From contig JACGCM010000669.1 of NCBI GenBank assembly GCA_014058105.1, positions 3,596,001-3,660,000 on the forward strand: a stretch of DNA of 64,000 nt. Reading direction: 5' to 3'. Each line of letters starts with the position of its first letter. Position 1 is the stretch's first letter. The DNA is from Kingdonia uniflora. Lineage: Eukaryota > Streptophyta > Magnoliopsida > Ranunculales > Circaeasteraceae. Below the pieces are notes generated by a model. That model did not search any database and was not told the origin of the DNA. It saw only the letters and a list, made by a program, of their open reading frames with translations. Below, piece by piece: positions 12,101 through 24,100 of the stretch. The position numbers and the translations under genes were made by a program.

Positions 12101-15100
12101 ATATATACTTATACCTTGTCTAATAACGATGTGTTGCAGCCTGTATATATCTGAATTCTATGATAGCAAAAAATAAATAATCAATAGCCCACTTGCAATT
12201 CCTAAAAATTATGGCCCTAAGTAGATTATATGCTGTCTAATTATCATTTTATTTTTAGAAATTATGGTTTTCTTTTGTTTGAATTGAATCATACGTTGTT
12301 GCATTATCAGCCTTCTAGAAGAGATTTTGGGTTAATGGTTAATTATTACGGAAGGAGAGGTGACATGCATCGTGCACGTGAAGTTTTCGAGAACATGCGA
12401 GCAAGGGGAATAGAACCCAACTTACATGTCTATACGAAGTAAGTGTCATTATTTATTGCAGACTTATTTGTTTGTAGTCAGTACACTTTTGTTTCTAACC
12501 ATATAAAGAATAGTAATAAGCGAATCATTAGTCTTACAATTAATTATGTGTTTTGGTTTTATATCTGATTTTTCCAAGTAAGTTTATTGATTTTACTAAG
12601 ACATCCAACTATTTTTTGATTTCCTTTTGTGAGAAAAAGTGTTTGGTGTTTCCATATGCTTGTTTTTAATTAGACCGGTAAATCAGTGCTGGCAGGATTT
12701 GGACCCATGTCTGATGTTGAAACTTCTAGGACTTTACGTGCAGAGCTAGCTGGCAGCTCTTCAAACATCTGTAGTCTTACCTTCTACCTCCTAAATTTCT
12801 TTAAGACCTAGTTCATAGGTCTCTCCTGTTTATGTAATACTTCCTTCTAGATTAAGGTGTACTGAATTCCTGTTAGGATATGTCATAATTCACGATTGAA
12901 GTCGGTACATTTTATGCAGCCTTATTCACGCTTATGCAGTTGCTAAAGACATGGATGAAGCACTATCTTGCGTGAGGAAAATGAAGGAAGAGAACATAGA
13001 AATGAGTTTGGTTACATATAGTATAATCGTAGGTGGATTTGCTAAAATCGCTGATGCTAAGTAAGTAGCACCCATATCTACTTCGTAATTCAGTTTTTCA
13101 CAATGTTGTGACATTCCATGTTAGCGATGTGACATAAAATGTATATTATATGTGCATTGGTTTTGAATCTTATTTTGGATCTCCATGTGTATCGATGGTA
13201 GTATTACTGCTTTTGTTTTTAGATCAGTATATAGTTTTATTGATATAGAAAAGCAAACTAAAGTTGGAGAAAAATGAGATAAATAAGAAAAGGAAAATAG
13301 ATGTTGTAGAAAACATGTAAGGGGCCCCAGCACAAACAATTCGGCTCCCAGCTGTAAATGACTATCTATTGATTGAAGGAGGTAGGAGAATTAGGCTAAT
13401 GTTAGTAATTGCTTGAGCAACACGACAACAAAAGAACTCTGTGAGCAAAACACTAAATTTGTAGCGCAAACATGTAAAATGGGAAAAACATCTACTCTTT
13501 GCTAATCCACTAGATCAAAGAAAATAGGTACACAACAAACAATTACCTCATAGTGTTTGGAGTGCTTAATGTAGACACCCTCCACATGGCTATAGTCAAA
13601 TGTACTACTAAATGGATATTTGATAGGACACAACCTAGGCTGTATACCACCCATCTCTAGGAGTTTTCTTTGGTCGGTTTTAGCATAGAAAACTCAAGGC
13701 ACATGAGTTTTACGTGTCAGTCACTGACTAGGGTATCAAACGACTTGGGAGTACGAAGCACTCACCGAAATCCATTACTGATTAGTTAACCATAGCTTTG
13801 AGCAATAACATATATGTGTAAAATCACTCTCGTTATCCAAACTAGTTGCAGAACAACTCCAAAGGATGAGCCAATACTCTAATCATCGAATGGAGGTTAA
13901 TTGTCAATTTTTTTGATTCATTTTGTAATCCTTTTACTGTTTGAAAGCGGCAGTTGTGAGTCGGTCGTCTGAGAGAAATATGGGCAACCAAATTGATATG
14001 AAAGGAACAAAGGACTTTCCATGAGTCTTGATCGGACATTGTACCTTGATAAATTTATAGGTCTTCAGAAGTCTTTATCCCTTGATATACCAATGTCTTA
14101 GGATTTCTACACTAGAATCCTAGCCTAGTACATTTTGTTTTACTATTTGTGTGACGCCCAGGCTTTGTATATAGTATCCTTAGGTTGTAAAAGAGCTTTG
14201 TACAAATTTTTATTTATTTTTGTTAAGGTTAGCTTAGGAAAATGGGGGAGTACGCTTCGTCTCCACTTTTGATATTTCCTTTTAGAACTTAGTTGTTTTC
14301 CTATTTCCTATATATGTAGAGGACTAGTATCCGATACACCCGAGAAGGAATTTAAGCTTGCAATAGTGCTTTGTAATTGTTGTTGATATTTGAATGAAAT
14401 GATGCCTTCAAAGACCCTTTGTTCAGTGTTTGTGATGCGTTGAAATTATGTGATGCTTTGCGATGTTGTGTTGCTAAATAATTGATAGAGAAGAGTAATT
14501 AGGCTTACTTGGGACAGGTGTCTCGAGTGCCGCACGTGCCAAGCTTGATTTTAAGTTGGTCCGTGCCAGTTGGTATCAGAGCGATCTAGTTGCGATGGTG
14601 GAGGGTCCGAATGCTACTGACCCCGCCCAGGTCCTTGCCCCGCAGGTGGGAGGACCATCCGTTAATCCCCGGCCCTTGAATACCTGAACGCGGTTGGACC
14701 AGTTAGAGGATAAGATGCAAGCTCTAAGTGGGATTATAGATCAAGTGACGACTCTGGAGGAACGATTGGATGGTTTCTCAGACGATCATGCCCATGTGGG
14801 CGAACGTCTCGTTACGTTGGAGGGAGTGGTTGAAGGGAATATGGCTACTCTTCTGGATCAGGTGGCTGAACTTTCCTCGAAGGTAAATCTCCTAGTGAAG
14901 GTTGTTGGAAATGGAGAACCAGCACCTTTGGGCGGCGGTATAGACCGGCCCAGGATCAAGGTCCCCGAGCCCAAGGCGTACGAGGGAGCGAGGGACGCCA
15001 AGGAGGTAGAGAACTTCCTTTTTGATATGGAGACGTACTTCAATGTGGTTAGGCCTGACAACGAAGGTTCAAAGGTGTCGATGGCAACCATGTACCTCGC

Positions 15101-18100
15101 CGGTGATGCTAAACTATGGTGGCGCACCAAATATGCTGAGATCCAGAGCGGTCACTGTACTATTGGAACGTGGGATGACTTGAAGAAAGAGTTGAAGAAT
15201 CAGTTCTTACCCGAGAATGTTGAGTTCATTGCTCAGAGAAGTTTGAGGCAACTGAAGCAGACAGGCAACATCCGGGAGTATGTGAAGCGGTTCTCAGCCT
15301 TGATGTTAGATATCCGCGACATGTCTGAAAAGGATAAGTTGTTTTGTTTCTTGGAAGGTCTAAAACCATGGATCCAAAATGAATTACAAAGGCAACGGGT
15401 TCAAGATTTGGCTTCCGCGATGGCCTCCGCCGAGCGTATCAACCACTACACCCCTATGCTGGGTGAGCGTCGACCGGCTCCGTCTCAGTCAAGTTCCCAG
15501 TCGCAACAAAGAGCGGGATCCTCCAATAATTATAACAAGGGAAAGAATGGAGGGTACCAAGCTAGAAGTTGGGGAGACCAAGGTCATGGTCAGAACAGGA
15601 GTGAGGGAGCAAGTACAGGTGGTGCCTCGAGTCCCAATTCTGGGAGGGAGTACCACAGACCGCGTAACAATGGCGGCGCTTCCTCCTCGTCCAGGTTTCA
15701 AGGATGTCCTGGGAACTTGAAGTGTTTTCTTTGTGGAGGGAATCACAAAGCCTATCAGTGTCCTCAGAAGACGGCTCTGAATGCGCTAATGGCATCGCAT
15801 GGGGACCAAGCCGATGACACTACTCAGGGAAATGATAGCGGTGAAACTCATATAGGTTCTCTTTACTTGCTCAATGCCGTGACCACTCAGTTGCCAAAGG
15901 TTAAGCCGAAGAAGGGACTCATGTATGTGGACCTTAGTATTAATGGGCAGAGTACTTTGGCGATGGTTGATACAGGTGCTACCCACAACTTTATTGCCAT
16001 TCAAGAGGCGAATCGTCTGGGACTGCGTTTGGTGAAAGATTCTAGCCGGATGAAGGCTGTAAACTCCGACGCAATGCCGATACATGGTGTTGCCAAGTTG
16101 GTTCCAGTTAAGATGGGACAGTGGAGTGGAAAGGTTAACCTTTTCGCTGTGACATTGGATGATTTTAAGATTATATTGGGAATGGACTTTCTCCGCTACC
16201 ACAAGGCAGTGCCGATGCCGTTCGTCAACTCCTTAGGGATTTTTGGTGACAATCCCTCAATCATTCAGATGTCCACGCAGAAAGATGAGGGCAGACTATT
16301 ATCAGCTCTTCAGTTGGAGAAGGGACTGAGGCGAGGGGAGCTGACTTACCTTGCAACCTTACGGTTAAAGCCGGATGATCAGAATCATGATGCCTTGCCG
16401 ACGGAAGTCTCCCGGGTACTTATAGAATTCAAGGATGTGATGCCGAAAGAATTACCAAAGTTGTTACCTCCACGAAGGCCTATCGATCATCAGATTGAGT
16501 TAGTCCCTGGAACCAAGCCTCCTGCGAAAGGACCATATAGAATGAGTCCGCCTGAACTAGCAGAGCTTCGGAGACAGCTTGATGGACTATTGGAATCGGG
16601 CTTTATTCGCCCCTCAAAGGCGCCATACGGTGCCCCGGTCTTATTTCAGAAGAAACAAGATGGAAGCTTGCGATTATGTGTCGACTATCGAGCCCTGAAC
16701 AAGGTAACGGTGAAGAACAAGTATCCAATACCGCTCATTGCTGACTTATTTGACCAGCTTACGTCTGCGAAGTACTTCTCTAAGCTTGATTTGAGATCGG
16801 GCTACTATCAGGTCAGGATTGTTGCCGGAGATGAACCAAAGACGACTTGTTCCACTCGGTATGGGGAATATGAATTTCTTGTCATGCCATTCGGCCTGAC
16901 CAATGCTCCTGCAACTTTCTGTACTCTTATGAATGAGCTCTTCCGGAAATATATCGACAAGTTTGTGGTGGTGTACCTGGATGATATTGTCATATACAGC
17001 CGCACTATGGAAGAGCACCTTGAACATCTTCGCCTTGTATTCCAAGTCTTGCGACTGAACCAGTTATATGTCAAGTTGGAGAAATGCTCGTTCGAGCAGG
17101 AACAAGTTATGTTTCTTGGACAAGTTATTGGCGGAGGACAAATCCGTATGGATATGGAAAAGGTCCACGCTATTGAAGAGTGGAGAGCTCCTACGGAGGT
17201 TACAGAAGTGCGTTCCTTTCTTGGCCTCGTGAACTATTACCGCAAGTTCATTGAAGGGTATTCGAAACGCGCGGCACCCCTTACAGATCTTCTCAAGAAG
17301 GACTTCTCTTGGTCTTGGTCCGAGAAGTGTCAAGCAGCATTTGACGATCTGAAGCATGCGGTGATTAGCGATCCGGTCTTAGCCTTGCCAGATATTACCA
17401 AGCCGTTTGAGGTACATACTGATGCGTCTGATTTTACTATCGGTGGAGTATTGTTACAAGAGGGACATCCAGTGGCATACGAAAGCAGGAAGCTGAATGA
17501 TACAGAGAGGAGGTATTCATCGCAGCAGAAGGAACTCCTTGCTATTGTGCATTGCCTACGAGTATGGCGACACTATCTGTTGGGAATGAAGGTTCTGGTG
17601 AAGACCGATAACCGTACGACAAACCATTTCCTTACACAGAAGAAGTTGACCTCGATGCAGGCCCGTTGGCAAGAGTTTCTAGCCGAGTTTGATTTAGATC
17701 TCGAACACAAGCCAGGGAGGATGAACAATGTGCCGGATGCATTAAACCGTAAGGCTGAACTTGCGGCCACCTCTACAGCTGCCGAACAGTCTCACTCTTA
17801 TGTTACCAGCGCCCTCCATGATAGGATCTGCGAAGGGTTCGCGGTGGATCCTCAGACCCAGGCCATGATTAACTTGGTGAAACAGGGTAAGACAAGACGG
17901 TTCTGGGCGGAAGATGGTCTTTTATACACGAAGGGACAACGACTTTATGTTCCTCGGTTCGTAGGACTAAGGCGGGAACTGATCAAGGAGTGCCATGATA
18001 CTCTTTGGGCAGGCCATCCGGGCTGGCGGAGAACACTATCCTTGCTACACAGGGGGTTCTATTGGCCAAATGATCAAAATGAAGTGATAGATTATACGCG

Positions 18101-21100
18101 GACTTGTCACATTTGCCAGCAAGACAAAGTTGATCGGGATTTGCCACTTGGATTGCTGGAACCACTTCCTGTGCCGACTCGACCTTGGGAAATCGTCTCT
18201 ATGGACTTTATCTCTGGGTTACCCAAGACGAAAGGGTATGGTTCCATACTCGTGATCATCGACCGGTTCTCTAAGTATGCAACATTCATTCCGACTCCAA
18301 TTGTTTGTACGGTAGAGAAAACCGCGCGTCTCTTTGTGAAGCATGTTGTAAAGTATTGGGGCATGCCAAAGGACATTGTCAGCGATAGAGATCCGAGATT
18401 TACTGGGAAGTTTTGGAGAGAAGTATTTAGATTGCTGGGATCCACTCTCAATTTCTCAACCAGTAACCATCCGCAATCAGATGGTCAGACAGAACGCTTC
18501 AATGCAATGTTAGAAGAGTACCTCCGGCACTTTGTCAAGGTCAACAAGAAGGACTGGGCCGAACTTTTGGATGTAGCACAGTTTTGCTTTAATCTAGAGA
18601 AGAGTTCCTCCACCAACAAGAGTCCTTCCGAGATACTGTTAGGACAGCAGCCCCTCGCGCCGCACACAGTGGCCTCCGATTACAAAGGAAGTGTTCCGAG
18701 AGCCTACCAGTTTGCAAAAGAATGGCAGAGAAATACAGATATTGCCCGGGCCTCTCTGGAGAAAGCGTCAGCCAAAATGAAGAAATGGGCCGACCAGAAG
18801 AGACGACCAAATTCTTTTCAAGTTGGGGATCTTGTTCTGATCAAGAGATCTCATCTCAAGCAGCGAGGTGGGAGAATACACCAAGGGCTAGTATCCAAGT
18901 ACATTGGTCCGATGCCAATCATTGGTAAAGTTGGGAAGGTTTCCTACAAGCTTCAATTGCCTTCCCACCTTCGCTTCATCCATCCAGTGTTTCATGCCAG
19001 TACTCTAAAGCCTTACCACCAAGACAAGGAAGATCCAAGCAGAAGTACCGTCAGGCCTCATGTTCCGCTCAAGCCAGTCAGCTCTAGCGATGTTCCAGAG
19101 AGTGTTCTTGCTCATAGAGTGACCCATGTTGACCCGGACACCAAAGAGGAAGTTTATGAGTACCTTGTGAAGTGGAAGGATCTGCCAGATACTGAAGCCA
19201 GCTGGGAGCACTCATCTCCTTCTGGTTCGACTAAGGAAGACTGAGTCCAAGCAAGAGAGGAAAGAGAACAGGCAGATGTGGAAGCAGAAGAAAAGGTCGA
19301 CGAGGGCGTCTCCAAGCTGAGTGGGAGAGAGTGTGATGCCCAGGCTTTGTATATAGTATCCTTAGGTTGTAAAAGAGCTTTGTACAAATTTTCATTTATT
19401 TTTGTAAAGGTTAGCTTAGGAAAATGGGGGAGTACGCTTCGTCTCCACTTTTGATGTTTCCTTTTAGAACTTAGTTGTTTTCCTATTTCCTATATATGTA
19501 GAGGACTAGTATCCGATACACCCGAGAAGGAATTTAAGCTTGCAATAGTGCTTTGTAATTGTTGTTGATATTTGAATGAAATGATGCCTTCAAAGATCCT
19601 TTGTTCAGTGTTTGTGATGCGTTGAGATTATGTGATGCTTTGCGATGTTGTTTTGCTAAATAATTGATAGAGAAGAGTAATTAGGCTTACTTGGGACAGG
19701 TGTCTCGAGTGCCGCACGTGCCAAGCTTGATTTTAAGTTGGTCCGTGTCAATTTGCCAACCATTACAAATCGTGAACAAATTGCACCAGAAATGTAGCAT
19801 AAAGTCGCATCATACTTAGCGAAGAAATCAGACAAGAAGTAGAGGATAGGTTACAAAAAAAGTAACACAATAAACATGGCACTAATGACACAAAAATTAC
19901 TGCCGAACCTTCCTCAAATTAACAAGTCATTTATAGTTCCCTAGTAGGTTAACATCTTGGGTAAAAAGAAAAGAGGGAAAACAACGTAGATCTTGGAAAT
20001 CATAACTTAAATGGTCATATATAAGGGTTTTAGAGAGAAGGACCATGAAAAGGAAAGAGTGAAGCAGAAGAAACAGCGGTTGCTTATTTCCCAGGTTGAC
20101 TTACAGTTCAATGCATATGAGGAGAGTTGAGTTGACAATTCTCTCTCTCTCTTCTTCTGCGCTTCTTTTTCTCTGTACCTCTCACTTTAACTTTTTTATT
20201 TATAGCATCTGAGCCGTTAGAATCATACTGGGATTATAACTCTTACTAGAAATTGAACACTTCTTAGTACGTAGGTATGTCGTAATATATCATAGTCAGT
20301 AAATAGATGTAAAAATCTGAATACACTAAACCTTATTCAGTATACCTGGCGAACCATTTAACTCATACACCGTACCTGTGGTCCTGTATCATGTTATGTT
20401 TCATCTTCCAATACATAGTTTATTATCTTTTTTTTTTTTATGTCATCTATTAGTGCTTTAACTATACTCATAAACCTAAGTTACATTTGTATGAAGTATA
20501 TGAGTTGTTTCACTTTATTTTGAAAATGAAACCCATCTACACGGTGATGTCACATTTGTTAACTGTACTTTTGTTGGTAAATTGCATTGTTGTTTGTCTT
20601 TTGTTGGTAATATTGATCTGCAAAATGTGACCAGACAAATTTGTCTGCCTCTAATTATTGTTCAAATTTGATAGGTCTGCAGAAAGTTGGTTCAAGGAGG
20701 CGAAAGAGAAGGATTTGACCTTGAATGCTATTATTTACGGCAGCATAATATATGCTCATTGGTGAGTGCTCATCGTTCATATTTAAATGTATAAATAACT
20801 ATATTGATTTAAAGATAGGCAAGTATTGCAATAAAGTGAGAAAATTATATTACTAACTTTGATACCTAAACTATTATATAACGATGTTTATGTACCGTGG
20901 TAGTAAAAATTAGTGTACCTTGCGCAACCTAGTCGAATACGGTATGTCGTAACCACGTATTCCCTAACTCTGCTACTTTGGCCATACTCTCTCATATTTA
21001 AACCATCATACTCTGTAACCCTGTGACCCTCCCCCTAAGGCTGGAATAAAAGGCAATCTCTATTTATTGTTTAGGTTACAATTGAAACACCAATAATAAA

Positions 21101-24100
21101 GAAACTGCTCCCCCCTCACAAGTCCCAAATTTAGACTGAAGAAACAAATACGACAAAAACTCAGGTCTTTAACCAGGAGTACCATAAACAAAACTGGAAG
21201 TCTAGGAGCCTAATTTCGCTACTTGTTCAAATCATGATACATATCCATGCCTGATACACGTGAACTATCAATAGGCATGAACGGAGGTGGTGGCCTCTAG
21301 AGCGTGTACTACTTGATCTAGGTGGTCTCAGGTCTGCTTTGAAGCAATGCAGAATATGAACAAGCTTTTGACCTCCTGTAGAATCACCCTGCATAGTGCA
21401 CAACTTCGACATACTTACTGACTCGGGTTTTGAGACGAGTTGTACAAGGACAGATAAAATTTCTTCTGAAACTGTGTTTGTCCACCATCTTAAAAGCTGT
21501 CATCTTTGTATTAGGAGTACAAAAAAAATATTCGCAAATTATAACCTTCTCTGGTACCATACTTGATGCAAATACCTTCATGGAAACAAGAAAACTACGA
21601 ATCGCAATTTTCAGTTCCTATTTTCATGGATTTTTTTGCTAGGTTATATATATTCATGGATTCTCTAGAAAAATTGGAAGAAATAAATTGAACTTCGAAA
21701 AAGGAAACTTTGATGTTTGTAACCTCGGAATCCTATACCCTAAAAAGAAATAAACTAGCCATGCCTTCTACTATAAGAGAGATTTCCCTTCTGTCATGAT
21801 CCCTGATGCTGTCCGGCATCAAAGTTTCTCTGATACCGTTGGTTTATTAATGAATTATCTACACCATAAAAAATATCATAAAGTAGTAGACTGTGCATTG
21901 ATGGGCATGTGACCTTTGCATTGGTAAGCTCACTTCTTTCTTTATTATAATCTTTTATATGAATACCAGTCAAACCTGTAACATGGTTCGAGCTGAAGAT
22001 TTGGTAAGGGAGATGGAAGAAGAAGGAATCGATGCTAGCATTGACATATATCACACTATGATGGATGGCTACACGAACATTAGTAATGAAGAAAAATGTC
22101 TCACTGTCTTTGACAGGCTCAAGGTACACTCCCTTGTGAAATTCTCACTGAAGTTCGCAGTTTAGCATGCGTATTTTCTTCATTAGTATGATTTGACAAA
22201 ATGACGCGACAATTATATTGGAAATGGTATTCTGTTCTAATTTGAAAGGGCATGCAATGGAGCTCTTTGATTTTAGTCTGTTCAGAAAATGTGCACATTT
22301 TTATTTATTCCAGGTTATCAGTTGTATGGTTATAGGAAAAAACACATGGATAACTGTTCCATCTTGAGCTTTAATTGCTAATTTCTTTCTTTCTCTTTTG
22401 CAAATTGTTAGTAATATGAAGCCAAAATAGTCAGTCTAGTTAGTATGTTGTATAATCACAAGAAATGATTTTGGCATTTGGAACGGCAGATTTCAGAAAC
22501 CCAATTGTTCTCGTTAAAGATTAAAGTTGCAGAATTCTTAAATCATTACTTTTCATTTTCAAAATTTTGTAAAATTCTTCATTTGATATTCTTGATATCA
22601 AAAGCTAGAGAAAAATGATTATCATTGACTGTTTGCTGTCTCCATGACACTAATGAGGATAGAGTTCACTCAGACAATGTTCATATATATTATTGATAAT
22701 TTAAAAAAAAAAAAACTCAACTGCTCTCTGCAGTGGCAAACTATGATATATCATCATAAGGTCTCTTTTTTTCTGTCCTCAATGTAAGAGATAAAAGAAA
22801 TGAACATAAGGACCAAATGTTAGAGCTTTACGATCTGATGTATGATTTGAACTGTTGGTGAAAGACTGCACACTAATTAGTGAATGGAAATATGATTAGT
22901 TAAAGAGTTGTTATTGTAGTCCTTTTAGAGGGAAATCAGAGAGAGGATGTGACGCCACTTCAGTATAACTGGAGAAGCAGCAGACCATTAGAATCACCCA
23001 ATAGAAACATGGGAGGACTGTGCTGGCACGTCCGGTGAAAGCCTCGCTACAACACCAATCCTTCTTCACAAAACTTGTGTGGTTTATTCTCATACAAGAA
23101 AGGCAGGATAATCGAAAAATGCTAAACATATATAAGTAACTGAACCGAGAACTAGAGTATTATGCAACAGTATGTAGAGGCTGGTTGATAATAATAATAA
23201 GATAACGGGAAGAGTAACGATATACACATCAATGGCCCAAAACACAGCCCCAAAAAAGAATCCTAAAACAGAAAAGATCTATTACCATATCCCTAAACTA
23301 CTCCTCATCAGCACTAGAAATACCAAAAATTCCAAAACTGAGGGAAAGTTTCCGTTCCACAAAGCATTCTCTTCTTTTTCCACCCGATGAACTACATGGT
23401 CCTTAGCAAGAGCATCAAAATTGAACAACTCCACCCATCTTAACTCTATCCTTTCAAGGGATGACTGTGCCTTGCCATCATCAATCAACTCTAAATCACC
23501 TCTTATTTGCCGTGTTTATCAATTCTTCGTTCCTTGTTACTTGTGTCTGAAATGGATGGAGTGAGCAAACCAAGTCTTAGTAATAACTTAATATAAGGGA
23601 CAGTGTGAAGTAAATAAAAACAGCTATCATGTAGCTTAGTATCCGAGAGAAGATAGTTTGCCTCACGCAGGACATTCTGGGAGTTTCTCAGGCACCAGAT
23701 GACCTAAAACCTATGTACGTTGATTCCTAGGTCAATTGTCTCTTAGAGACTAATTGATAACTTTAAGAGACTGCAGAGTAAGAAAGTGAAACAATAATCT
23801 TATTATTCAAACTTGATTTTTCCTACAATACAATCAATAGGCTATATATAGCCAAACATAAAAGCCTAATTAGAAACTTTCTAAACATGACAAATCAAAA
23901 CTTATTAAATAGGACATTACTCTAGTAATAATAACTAATACTATTTCTAACTTGAGCACCCCCCGTCAAACTCAAGATGGGTACGCAAGTACATCAAGAG
24001 TTTGCAAATAGTAAAATGGGAACGCTGCACAAAAGCTTTACTCAACCATAAGAAATCATATTCAACAAAAAATGAATGGTAATTGCTGATGTTATCCAAC

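Larger units (their letters stand above)
14150..19750 (+). mobile_element. Full-length Ty3/Gypsy chromovirus LTR retrotransposon
   Basis: 5,601 bp bounded by a perfect ATTTG duplication. Order: 419-bp LTR, tRNA-iMet-type primer site, one gag-pol frame (gag, protease, RT, RNase H, integrase, chromodomain), purine-rich tract, 419-bp LTR. Domain order RT-RNase H-integrase identifies Ty3/Gypsy, and the terminal chromodomain identifies a chromovirus. The LTRs differ at eight positions by eye (1.9%), so insertion was fairly recent. Compact size, short LTR and a zinc knuckle with CX2CX3HX4C spacing resemble the Galadriel or Reina clades; I cannot settle which. It lies inside PPR4 intron 3. Confidence 0.96.
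13061..20674 (+). other. PPR4 intron 3
   Basis: 7.6 kb, donor GTAAGT, acceptor GATAG, phase 2. A full-length chromovirus fills 14150-19750 in the same orientation as the gene. The flanks 13061-14144 and 19756-20674 show no coding similarity; 20130-20170 is CT-rich. Without the element the intron would be about 2.0 kb. Confidence 0.88.

Noticed and set aside
14694..14696. TTG at 14694 as the start of the chromovirus polyprotein
   Set aside because: Plant translation starts at ATG; an in-frame ATG exists at 14595 followed by one stop, or at 14715. 14694 is only where the open frame begins to be readable.
15379..19387. Many medium-length frames on both strands within the chromovirus
   Set aside because: All are shadows of the long gag-pol frame; none contains a domain.
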